Shown here: piece by piece, positions 32,826 to 43,235 of the stretch | Layout: each line of letters opens with the position of its first letter | Numbering within the stretch: the first letter of the stretch is position 1 | NCBI GenBank assembly: GCA_038380435.1 | Contig: JAWZYU010000019.1 | Coordinates: forward strand, 23,213,801 to 23,277,800 | DNA from: Ryuthela nishihirai | Lineage: Eukaryota > Arthropoda > Arachnida > Araneae > Heptathelidae | Direction of reading: 5' to 3' | Length of the DNA stretch: 64,000 nt | The notes under the pieces: model-generated | Seen by the model: only the letters and a program-made list of their open reading frames with translations | What the model was told of the DNA's origin: nothing | Database searches by the model: none | Program-made: the position numbers and the translations under genes

Positions 32826-33035
32826 CTGTCGCTCAAGAAAATATCCGAAAAATACAATTGAATACAGAATTGAGAAAAAATTTCTGGCAACGTCTTTTTT
32901 AGACATTAGTGATATGGCAACCTTCGTGTACGTACACAAAGATTGCCAGATCACTAATTTCTAAAAAAATCGCTGCCAGATATTTTTTCTGAATTCTGTA
33001 ATCAACCACAATATTCTGATATTATTTGAGGACTG
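32826..33035. mobile_element. Palindromic MITE, copy M1
   Basis: This 210-base element is almost entirely one inverted repeat, centred on GTGTACGTACAC at 32926-32937. It has TA on both sides (32824-32825, 33036-33037). Ends read CTGTCGCTCAAG and its inverted, diverged partner. The TA target and the GTCGCTCAAAA-type ends are Tc1/mariner-like. It has no coding capacity. Two further TACAGTC words at 33060-33085 suggest debris of another copy. Confidence 0.8.
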
Positions 33036-33085
33036 TACATTAGGGAGCATCTCTCTAATGTACAGTCTTGTATAGTACAGTCTTA

Positions 33086-33951
33086 CCTTGGAGATGCTTT
33101 CCATCCTCCCTCCCTGTAACGAGAAATTTAAAGTTATTTTTAAGTATCTCACCTTTAACTGTCTATCTGGTCTCTTGCAAGCCGAGAATATCTAGGTTGT
33201 AGCGCTGGAATTCCTGCGTGAGGACATCGAGAGAATAATCTCTATGTAATGCCCTCACCACGCACGTTCCTGCAGAGAGAATATGATTAGTAGGACTTTT
33301 AAAGAAACTAGGTTTATTGAGATAGATAGGACCAACAATATCATACTGCCCCCTGATCGCAGGCATGGGGCAAACACCTGTTCCCCCTCCGCTAAAGGCT
33401 GAAGTCACCGATGCTGGTAGGAACTTCAGGCACCATCTTTTCAAGTGGACGTTTTCAAGATCCTATGGACTGCCTGAGACACATTACTCCAGTTTAGGAC
33501 TGACGATGCCCAACTAGCTAAGTGAGGTTAGGTACCTGCGATGGCCTCTGATTAGGATTATCCACCAGCTGATATAAGGTATCCCATGCCTCTGTTCACT
33601 TAGGGCTGGCAACCCAGAAGCAAACAGAAAACACAGCGGCAGATTCTCCCTCAACAGAGGCCCACCAGTGCACCAAGTCCAGGATCCATAATCAAGCTCA
33701 AATCCATAAACAAGTCCAGTCTAGTAGATATAAATGGTTAGCACCAGGACCCTGTGAAGTTGACCACTCCTCAGCAGGGTTAAAAAAAAAGAAAAAAATG
33801 GCCATATGTGACCAGATCAGTAGGCCATACTAAACTGGCAGCCCCTAATTTCCGTTCCCTTCCAAAAGAGTACATCTCTTTTGAAAGGTACTAACGGTCT
33901 GCACCACCAGAAGGCAGGGTCGGACATTAAACGCTAGACCTGGCCGGTCTG
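33086..33951 (-). mobile_element. RTE-like LINE L3, 5' end only
   Basis: Reverse-strand reading begins at the same 5' terminus as L2 (ACCGGCCAGGTCTAGCG at 33951). It runs through the 5' untranslated region and the start of the endonuclease (33444-33163: SAGTCVVRALHRDYSLDVLT, then LGLQETR with the catalytic Glu) and stops at 33086. A copy with a complete 5' end but no 3' end cannot come from ordinary 5' truncation, so it was cut by later rearrangement. Confidence 0.8.
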
Positions 33952-34015
33952 TGCATCATCACTGGGGATTGGTATACAGCTCTCCTTCCAGTTTATGTTT
34001 AGCTACCATTTTCAG

Positions 34016-35110
34016 ACCTCTTTGCATTTGGAGTTTATATATTTCTTTTCCTGAATGTTTGAAAAATGATCTTCAGTGTTGTTTTTGTGCACAATAAGCT
34101 CAACCGTAGAACGCCAGTTACATATTCAGGACATTCAGAATCTCCATTTCATAATAATTCATTTTTTAAAATTAAATTTATCTATTGACATCTGCCATTA
34201 TTGCCTGTTTACGTACTCTTTGGAAACACGACCTTACGAAGAAAAGATTTTTGGAAAAGACTTGTATATTTCGCTGGAAATCAATTTACAGTCTACAGTT
34301 TGATCATATCGTAATCTTTTATGTCAATTTCTGAAGAGAAAGATTCGATTTCTCTTTGTAAATCTCTAATGGACGGAAAATCCCAAATAGTCATTTAATG
34401 CAATATATTTCAATAGATTAATTATTTCAGTCATGGGATCAATAAATGAATCATAAAAGACACTTCGTAATTACGTAGAACATTATTTATTTCACTACAG
34501 AATATTACATATTTTACAATAAGTGTAAACAATTGAATCATCTCTGACGGAACAAAGCGCACGACAGGTTTTCAGTAACAATTTGTTCCTTTTCTCATTT
34601 CAATTCTTCTTCACAGAAAGAGGAATTTCTTGTCGGTTCCTGGTAGAAAGTTGAAATAGATGATTGTATAATCATTTAAGGTATAACTACGAATACAGGT
34701 AATCATAAGAGGTAAGTGAAATTGGATATTATGCCATAAAAAGTTAAAATAATTTAATTCTAAGCAACGTTTTTGTATTATACGTATTTTACCCTGGTTT
34801 ACATAAATTAAGACTTAAAAACAACCTGAAAACTGTTTTAATCGATATCATTTTTCATTTGTTATCTGTGAATTGGAGTATAAGTTGAGTTGGGTTGTTT
34901 TACCTATGAGTAGCACCTTTTTGCACACAATGGGCTAAATGGCCAGGTCACAACGACCCTCAAGGGTGGAACCATTGGATAACTGCTAAAGACAGACGAT
35001 AGCCTCACTTCGATGCCATTCATGGTGTTCTTTAAGCCCAGGGTTCAACCAGTGGTCAAGTAATTATATCGTTATGTGGTTCCCATTGCACTACGCGATG
35101 AAGTTGACCG
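34016..35110. repeat. Large inverted repeat P2, left arm
   Basis: Matches the reverse complement of 40360-41492 from TTTGCATTTGG-type sequence at the outer edge to GATGAAGTTGACCGTCAGG at the inner edge. Anchors include GGAAAAGACTTGTATATTTC, CCTGTCGTGCGCTTTG and AACTTTCTACCAGGAACCGA, inverted in the partner. About 5.2 kb lies between the arms. A short frame ending KDLYISLEINLQSTV with a TGA stop is kept in both arms (34226-34303 here). Confidence 0.85.
34889..35050 (-). mobile_element. SINE family A fragment inside P2 left arm
   Basis: The SINE 3' end is recognisable: TTGGGTTGTTTTACC, then CACACAATGGGCTAAATGGCC and CATTCATGGTGTTCTTTAA. It is old and 5'-truncated. The inverted counterpart sits at 40437-40612, so the SINE inserted before the arms duplicated. 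Confidence 0.75.
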
Positions 35111-36290
35111 TCAGGTGGGAAACTGTATGGATTGATTATGCCCTTGAACAGTAGGTTTATACACCCAGTTGTTTGTGCGGCGAAAAGAGACTGTACAATG
35201 AGGTTATGCATCATCTTTCACAGCCTCAATTCCATCACTGGGTGGAAAACCCAATAGAGTTGATTGTGCCAGGTGGAACAGACGAGCTATATAAGAACTC
35301 TGGATATGCTAAAAGGATATTGACAAATACCAATCAGCTCCTGTAATAAATGTACACAGCATTCGTGACCTACCGAGGGCTGTACCAGTGGGAAGTGCTT
35401 CTCTTCGTGCTGAAGAAATCTGGGGCATTTTTCCATAAAATTGTGAATATCATAATTACACCACCGTTGTTGATTATTGCTGTGCATATCTAGATGATAT
35501 AGCTTTCTTTTTCGAACAGATGAGAGGATCATCTTAACATCTTGGAGCGGATATTAAGGATATCAATGTCAAGTATTTCACAATCAACCTAGCAAAGTGT
35601 ACTTGGGGGAGGATCGAATCCAAATATTTTGATCACATTGTTCGTTCGCACAGGCACCGCCCCCACCATGCAAAACTAGAGGTCATCAGAAAGATGAAAG
35701 CTCCTCGAGTGAAGAAGGAAATGAAGAGCATATTAGGACTCTTCGGATATTACCGACACTACCTACATCAGTATGCAGCGATTGCAAAGCCACTCTCAGA
35801 CGTGACTCTGAAACACGCACCTGCACAATTGCAATAGTGCATACAAACAGGTTAGGCATTCGAGGCACTGAGGGAGCGGGGCCTCTGCGAGGCAGCAGAA
35901 TGAAATACGCCTGAACCTGCATTACCTTACATTCTGCATTGAAATGCAACTGACGCCTGCGGTCTGCGCATGTCTCTCCCAAATTGAAGCCAGGGACAAG
36001 AACATCCCATCGCCTTTACTTCGAAGAAGCTCACGGAACCCAGCAGAAATGTAATGGTGATTGTGAGTGTGTGGGAGAGTTTGGGAGGAAGGGCTAGAAA
36101 ATATTTTGACCTCTTTATACTGATTCCAGGTTCCTTCAGACCATAACCTGCTTAGGTACCTCATAGCTGTCGGAACAGTGAGCAACAAATAGCAGAGATT
36201 GGCGTTTGTCATTAATCGGCATGGTGCAACAGTGCATTATAGGAAATGTGCTTCCCGCCTAAACGCGAAGCCGTATCGAATCTGACTGAA
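35110..36290 (+). pseudogene. Gypsy-type pol fragment G3 (reverse transcriptase to RNase H)
   Basis: Paralogue of G1 on the plus strand. Frames give CCAYLDDIAFFFEQ (about 35480-35520, YLDD box), KMKAPRVKKEMKSILGLFGY and YRHYLHQYAAIAKPLSDVTL, then AFEAL. RNase H remnants follow from about 35900, with QTITCL-type sequence near 36140 and ATGTGCTTCCC at 36245. Stops such as CAATAG near 35838 and several shifts inactivate it. It starts with the same inner words (GTCAGGTGGGA) as G1, immediately after the P2 arm. Confidence 0.78.
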
Positions 36291-37540
36291 CTTGCAATTT
36301 CGGATTAGCAAGGGAAATACTTAGAAAGTGGGGCTGACACAAGCGAAGTGTACTTCAGTATATTGATCTGTCATGGAAAGGAAGAAAAGTGTGATTTATC
36401 ATGTTATAACTCTTTATTACAAATTAAAATAGGTAGCATTACGCGTAGGATAATTGAAAATTTCCGAAATGGTAGAAGCCAGCTCAATAATCTTCTTAGT
36501 AGGATTTTAAAATTATTTGCAAAATAAAAATCGCAAATGCCTGTAAACAAATAAGGGATGTTCATATTAAAAGGGGATAAAGTTTAGCATTTGAAACTAA
36601 TGGAAAAGTCAAGAAAAGCAAATGAGAATATTAAATATGTCATTACTAATCCATCTAAAATCTGCATTTTCCTAATTTGTTTTTAAATATAATTATACAC
36701 TATTATTGAAAGTCTGTTCACACTATTAACCAACATCTCTCCTTTCCATTTCACTCTGTAGACTTCGTGATTTGCACGACTGAAATTTCGCACATTTTAT
36801 TCAAGTTTTTTATCCAACAGCCGAGCAATTTTTTTCAATTTGTTTGCTCAGCCAGCAGAAAGATCGCTTCATTTTCACCAAATAAATTTTTCTTTTAATT
36901 TGTGACTTTATCCAAGTGGGTTTTTTCTCTTTAAAATAACATCATTGAATTTTCAAATTAGCTTTTTCTCATTATCGAAAGTAATTTTTCTCTTAGGTCA
37001 TCTATAAATAATGCAGTAACATTTGCATAGGTTTCTACAGATTTTATCTACTGTCCATGGAAATATATATAATTTATTCAAGGCTTAAGGGACAAGCACG
37101 CACACCCTTTCAGAATACTAGTAAGGGTAAACGAGTGACTAAAAATATTTATCAAATTTTAAAAATCTGTAAAAAGGACGGGGATGTATTATACTATATT
37201 AATCTAGTCTTTAGCGCCCCACCCCCCTTGCAGTTTTTCTGGTTCGTTGGTGTATCTTGTCCCCACTCCATCCCTTTCGATGTTTTGTAGATCTGGACCC
37301 GGTCACTCTTATTGTGACGTCTTATAATGCATCCCATGGTACTCTACGTATAAAACGATAGAATATGTTAGATTCAATCTATTATCCACCGGTAATAACG
37401 TCTTTTTTAAGTAAATGCTTTGATTCTTGACTTCTTATAATGCATCCTATGGATGCGTCCTAGATTTCTTTGCGAAGCTGATGAAGTGTGAAGATTAAGC
37501 GAAACATTTCTTATTTCTAATAAACAAGTTTGAAAAAGTA
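36291..37540 (+). repeat. W-element spacer, copy D
   Basis: The reverse-complement match to 15481-16760 is collinear over the whole length, including CACTCTGTAGACTTCGTG near 36762 and ATTGAATCTATTATCCACC near 37375 (as inverted). It lies between gypsy RNase H and segment C, giving the order pol, spacer, segment C, minisatellite on one strand. No ORF is conserved. Confidence 0.7.
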
Positions 37541-37965
37541 GTGGTGATTAGAACAGGAGTAAAGAAAAAACTTTACGGCCAATTTGCATATTCATTGTAT
37601 CGAGTCTAAACAGATCGAAAGGCCATTCACCAATATGAATATCAGTAAGAGGGAAAATGTAAGCAGGAAAGCAGCAACTATTGATGTTTTTCGTTAAAAA
37701 CGATGTAATCACTATTGTTCACGGATGAGTCTGAAACGTAATCTCTGGAGTTGAACTTGCGCCTTTAGCCCTGTAGTAAGCGGACGATGATAGCGATGAT
37801 GAGAAAACAATTGAGGACTCTCAAGCTACGTATCCAGCATCATCCATCACATAATTATCTCACAACTCCACCTTCAATCAAATTAACTCGTCATTTCCTT
37901 CTTAAGAAAAAGGTTTTGCATTTAAATCATTTAAAATACATTGTATTCTATGCGTTTAACACGGC
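37541..37965 (+). pseudogene. Conserved coding-like segment C, copy 4
   Basis: Reads IESKQIERPFTNMNISKREN, KAATIDVF then a stop, and after a shift MIAMMRKQLRTLKLRIQHHP and LHLNHLKYIVFYAF, running straight into NWVEVNWVDNN of the minisatellite. The 73-residue ORF 37787-38008 spans this junction. It suggests that segment C and the Trp repeats could once have been one reading frame (inference). Confidence 0.5.
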
Positions 37966-38100
37966 AGCGGACAATTGGGTGGAAGTCAACTGGGTGGATA
38001 ACAACTGAAAGTGCAAGAATTGGGTGGATACGACAACGGGGGGATACGACAATTGAAAGGAACACAATTGGGAGGATATGACAATTGGGTTAAAATAAGG
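37966..38100 (+). repeat. W-repeat minisatellite, array E
   Basis: Starts with two good 15-base units (GGTGGAAGTCAACTG, GGTGGATAACAACTG) and decays into ACAATTG-type units. It ends at the shared boundary CAATTGGGTTAAAATAAGG. Same strand as array B. Confidence 0.75.
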
Positions 38101-38224
38101 AAATTGGGAGAAATAACAGTCATCAATTTGAAAAATTGTTACCGACAGTGCTTCTAAATGTACTTTTATTCAATGCTGGCTTAATCAGAATATTAATTGT
38201 CTTACGGAGTTTGGTTTTCTAGGG

Positions 38225-39330
38225 TACGTTATTTTATTCCAGATCGTTTTTCTTGCAATGAAAAGAATGGAACAAAAATGTAAAAATCCGTTTTATCGAA
38301 AGTCGGATTAGCGAGAATAATTCTCAATCTCATTTGTGTTGATTTCCTGTAATACTTTCGATTGATTTCCAATTGTTTACTTTAAAAGAAAAGTATCTTT
38401 TAAACATTCATTTTATTGAGTATCAGATTATTCCGAATAATGGTAGTCTTATGCATTTTGCTTTCTTGTAGTCGTTCCCTTTATTTCAGATTGTTTCACT
38501 TAGAACGAACAGAATAAAATAGAAAGATCAGAATCCGTTTTATCGAAAGTTGGATTAGCGAGAATAATTCTCAATATGAGTTGGTTTGATTTCCTGTCAT
38601 ACATTTGATTAATTCCCCATTGTTTCATTTAGAAATAAAGGATCTTTAAAATATCCGGTTCATTTAGAAGTAAAGGATCTTTAAAATATCCGGTTCATTT
38701 AGAAGTAAAGGATCTTTAAAATATCCGGTTCATTTAGAAGTAAAGGATCTTTAAAATATTCGTTTCATTGAGTGTCGGATTACTGAGAATATATTGGTAG
38801 TCATGTATTTTCCTTTCCTGTAGTAATTCCTTTTATTTAAGATTGTTTGCGTTAAAACGGAGAGAATAAAATAGAAATATCAGAATCTGTTGTATCGAAA
38901 GTCGGATTAGCGAGAAAAATTCTCAATATCGGTTGTTTTGATATTCTCTAATGCATTTGACTGTTTTCTGATTGTTTCATTTAGAAAATTTCATTTTATT
39001 AAGGATCGTATTGTGGGAAAGCAGATAAGTTTATGAAACTTTGTATTGCAGTAGTGCATTTCTTTCATTTTCCTTTTACTACGTTTAGAAAGAAGAGACT
39101 TCATAAAATATCCGCCATAGTGTGATGTCGGATTAAAGAGAATGGATGCAAAGCATTTATTAAAAAACGGATTACAGAGAATACATACAAATACTGCATT
39201 GCGTTCGTGTAATTTAGAATTATATCTGTCAGAAAGAATACATTTTTAAAAAAAATTCGCTCTATTCAGAGTCGGGTTAAAGAGAATAGAAGTAATTATC
39301 TACTATGTAGTAGAAACCTAAGCAAATTCA
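38225..39330 (+). repeat. Dispersed repeat Y, copy 2, internally duplicated
   Basis: Three diverged ~270-base blocks begin near 38285, 38520 and 38885 with ATCCGTTTTATCGAAAGT or ATCTGTTGTATCGAAAGT and GGATTAGCGAGAA. The end matches repeat Y copy 1 at 21640-22260. No coding potential was seen. Confidence 0.6.
38621..38760 (+). repeat. 35-bp tandem repeat, four copies
   Basis: The unit contains TTCATTTAGAAGTAAAGG and ATCTTTAAAATATCCGG. The second to fourth copies are identical over the visible length and the first differs slightly. It is nested in repeat Y. The near-identity shows a recent local expansion. Confidence 0.9.
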
Positions 39331-39368
39331 TTTTACTAAGGGCGTCGTAGTTCAAGATACTTCCGAGA

Positions 39369-40388
39369 TTGTTGAATTTGTTTGCTCTCAACCGAAATTT
39401 TAGGAGAAGTGGTAGTAATTCAAATTACACCTCCGTGGGTCTGCTTCTCAGCAGACATACTAGTGATGCTCTTTTAGGATATGAGTGCATTAATGAAAAG
39501 TTTCTTACAGCAAAATTTCAGACAAGCATTAAAGACTTGAATGTTATCTGCTGTTATGCCCCCACTGAGGATGCCGATGAGGATGAGAAGGATAGGTTTT
39601 ATGAACAACTTCAGGATATTTTGAATTCTGTCAAGAAAGGAGATATTACCCTTGTTCTTGGTGACTTCAATGCCAAAGTTGGTACTGACTCTGACCTTTG
39701 GGGAGGAGTAATAGGCCCTTTTAGCATTGGTAGCTGCAATGGCAATGGGCAACGTCTCCTACAGGTAAGTAAACTCAATGGATTCAGAATAACTAACACT
39801 TATTACAAACACCGCGACATACATAAGTACACATGGGTTTCACCTGATGGGCTGCATAAGAATATGATTGATTACATATTATTTAATAGCAAATGGGCTA
39901 GTTCTGTTAGGAATACCAGGGCATATAGGGGAGCTGAAATCGGATTTGACCATTTCCTTGTTAAAAGTGTATTGCAACTTAAACTTAAAAAGTGTCGTAC
40001 TAAAGTTAAAAAATTTACCTTTAATACTGAAGCACTGAAAGACCCAGTTATAGCTAAAGCTTACCATGATAGGTTACTTAATCATTATGGCAGTCATGGT
40101 TTGCTTATTACTGAAGTTGAAGAAGAATGGGGTGTTTTAAACAGGCTTTTAGGAAAAAAGGAGCAGATGAGACAGAATTATTTCAGTGATAAGGCACTTG
40201 AGCTTATTTCAGAAAGAAGGAACTGCAGGAATGTCCTTAATCAGTACACTACTAGTCCTATTAGAAAGGATTACAGAGAGCATAATAAACTTGTAAAGGA
40301 TCAGTTAGCTGATGATAAGAATCTTTGGCTTGGTGGCTTGGCTGACAAAGCTGAGGAAGCACACCTGATGGGCAACTTCATCGCATAG
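39369..40388 (+). pseudogene. RTE-like LINE L4, internal fragment with open frame
   Basis: The 339-residue ORF is uninterrupted. LINE sequence covers about 39434-40359: VGLLLSRHTSDALLGYE, CCYAPTEDADEDEKDRF, LVLGDFNAKVGTDSDLW, NMIDYILFNSKW, then the basic linker to LADKAEEA. The first ~20 residues and the last few are flanking DNA, so the ORF ends are accidental. The N-terminal endonuclease strand with catalytic Glu and the whole reverse transcriptase are missing. SDH reads FDH. In-frame loss of several residues occurs near WGVLNRLLGKK. It is bounded by repeat Y and by the P2 right arm. Confidence 0.8.
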
Positions 40389-41492
40389 TGCAATGGGAAC
40401 CATATAATTATATGCTTACTTGACCATTGGTGAAACCCTGAGCTTAAAGAACACCATGAATGGCATTCAACGGAGACTACCGTCTGTCTTCTAACAGTTA
40501 TCCAGTGTCCCCCCCCCCCTTTCAGGGTTGTTGTGACCTGGCCGCTTAGTCCATTGTGTGCAAAAAGGTAAAGGTGCTACTCATAGATAAAACATCCCAT
40601 TCACATGAAATAGATCTAAATGGATTTCGAGAAAAACGGTGCTTTCAGGTTGTTTTTCAGTCTTAATTTATGGAAACCAGAGAGAAATAGGTACAATCCA
40701 AAAACGTTGTTTAGTATTAAGTTACTGTAACTTTTTATGGCAAAATATCCAATTTCACTTACCTCTTATGATTACCTGTATCTGTTTACCCTAAACAGAT
40801 TACATATTCATCTATTTAAACTTTCTACCAGGAACCGACAGGAAATTCCTCTTTCTGTGAAGAAGAATTGAAATGAGAAAAGGAACAAATTGTTACTGAA
40901 AACCTGTCGTGCGCTTTGTTTCGTCAAATATGATTCAATGGTTTATATTTATTGTAAAATATGCAATATTCAGTAGCGAAATAATTAATGTTCTACGTAA
41001 TTAAGTAATGTCTTTTATGATTCATTTATTGATGCCATGACTGAAATAATTAATCTATTGAAATATATTGCATTAAATGACTATTTGGGATATTCCGTCC
41101 ATTACAGATTTACAAAGAGAAATCGAATCTTTCTCTTCAGAAATTGACATAAAAGATAACGATATTATCATCAAACTGTAGACTGCAAATTGATTTCCAG
41201 TGAAATATACAAGTCTTTTCCAAAAATCTTTTCATCGTAAGGTAACTTATGATATATTGGAATCTGCGTAAAATCGTAATTCCAAAAGAGTACGTAAACA
41301 GGCAATAATGGGAAGATGTGAATAGATTTAATTGGACTTTTAAGCAACGAATTATTATGAAATGGAGACTCTGAATGTCCTGAATATGTAACTGGAGCTC
41401 TACGGTTGAGCTTATTGTGCACAAGAACAACACAGGAGATTATTTTCCAGGTATTCAGGAAAAAGAAATATATAAACCCCAAATGCAAAGAA
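40360..41492. repeat. Large inverted repeat P2, right arm
   Basis: Inverted partner of 34016-35110. Both arms keep the same old SINE piece and the same short frame ending in INLQSTV (reverse strand 41171-41250 here). Divergence between arms is moderate, with several indels. Bases 41493-41725 hold no other feature. Confidence 0.85.
40437..40612 (+). mobile_element. SINE family A fragment inside P2 right arm
   Basis: Inverted counterpart of the fragment at 34889-35050: TTAAAGAACACCATGAATGG, GACCTGGCCGCTTAGTCCAT and GATAAAACATCCCA. It contains a run of ten C at about 40508-40518. Confidence 0.7.
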
Positions 41493-41725
41493 ATACTGCT
41501 GAATTAAATTTTCAGTGTTATCAAAAGGTCTTTCACTTTACAGCGTTTATACATTATGAATTCGTCAGTTGAACTTTAGCATTCACCTGAGACTTATTTT
41601 GGCATTACAAATTTTCATCTACAGAATTCACCTAAACATGCAGTCCGTTAATATTCCATTGTGTTGAATTACTTTACCAGTGAGGAGCACTTTTTCACAC
41701 ACAATGATTTTAAAGTCTCAGAGAA

Positions 41726-42112
41726 TGGGTTGGGTTGTTTTACCTCTGAGCGGCACTTTTTTGCACACCATGGGCTAAATGGCCAGGTCACATGGACCCC
41801 GAAGGCTCAGAGAAGGTTGGGGGAGGGGACCCACTGGAACAGCTGTTGGGAGACAGATAGTAACCTCCCGTCAAGGCCATCCAGCGTGTTCTTTAACGTG
41901 CACAGGGTATAGCTCTCCCACACACGGAGCCACGGCTTAACGTCCCATCCTACGGACGGTGGCCTTTCCAAGCCCATCGGTGTCCCCTACTGACCGTGGG
42001 CAGGGCGGGGATTTTTGCGGAGATAAATCTCAACGCTGACCCAGCTGGGACTCGAACCTGGGAACTACAGATTACGAGTCTGGCCCGCTACCGACTGAGT
42101 CACCCCCGCCCC
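41726..42112 (-). mobile_element. tRNA-derived SINE (family A), full length
   Basis: The copy is complete in reverse orientation, with B box complement GGGACTCGAACC near 42047. A 12-base duplication AGTCTCAGAGAA lies at 41714-41725 and 42113-42124. It is highly similar to other young copies. Confidence 0.92.
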
Positions 42113-42171
42113 AGTCTCAGAGAAGATTGGGGAAGCGGATCCACTTGACAGCTGATAGGACTCTCTAAAGT

Positions 42172-42525
42172 GCAGTCGCTCAAAAAATATCCGAACACTA
42201 TGGTTGATTACGTAATTCAGAAGATTTATCGAGCAACAAATTTTTTAGAAATTAGTGATCTGGCAACCTTCGTGTACAGTCACTCAAATAAATATCCAAA
42301 CACTATGGTTTGATTACAGAATTCAGAAAAAATATCTGGCAACGATTTTTTTTGGAAATTAGTGATCTGGAAACCTTCGTGTACTGCACACGACGGTTGC
42401 CAGATCACTATTCGTGTACGTACACGAAGGTTGCCAGATCACTAAATTCTGAAAAAATCGTTACGAGATATTTTTTCTGAATTCTGTAATCAACCATAGC
42501 GTTCGGATACTTTTTTGAACGACTG
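42172..42525. mobile_element. Palindromic MITE M2, two nested copies
   Basis: A left half-element (42172-42274) ends at its central CGTGTA, where a second element starts CAGTCACTCAAATAAA at 42277. The second runs to GAACGACTGTA near 42528 and contains an extra partial palindrome around CGTGTACGTACACGAAGG (42412-42430). The second copy appears to have inserted at a TA in the centre of the first, followed by rearrangement. Bases 42530-43233 show nothing else. Confidence 0.7.
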
Positions 42526-43235
42526 TAAACAGTGGAACATAAGTGTATGAATATATACATATAATTATACATAATATGAGGATTAATTATCCACCCCACA
42601 ATATATTTTAGCGTTAACCCAATCCTTTTGCATAACTTTAAATTGTTGGCTGGTTAGATAATAATTTAAAGAAATAGAAGTGCAGCTACGACTATTTGAT
42701 AAAACCTCAAGATCTTATAACCTAAAATATCTATTGAAATATCTTAACTATTATCAATAAAGGGTAACTTAAAAAGACTTTAGATTCATCGGATTCATTC
42801 ATATTCAGTTTGGATGATTCAGATCCTTATGCAAATAAATCTAAAATATTGTTCAGTTTGTCAAATTTTCTTGAATGTTTTGGTCATGGCTTTGCAAATC
42901 CAAACAGAAAACAACAACATTTTCATGTTCTCAAAATATAAATGAACGGCTATTTTAATTTCCTTCTTGAATATAGCATATATTTTATGTAGTTATTTAA
43001 CATGTTGGATGCTTTTCTTATTCATTTTAGCGGCTTAAGTTGTGGTCACTGATCTAGATTGCAACCTTGTGAATGATATCGATTAAAAGACAAATCAAAA
43101 CTGTACTGAAAGATCTCGCATTTCACAGCGGTAATTATCTCTACTTATATCTTAGCTTCCTCTTTGTAAATAAATACATATAAAAAAAGAAACTTAAACA
43201 TGTCGCCGTACTGCTCTACTGAAATATCTAAGATA

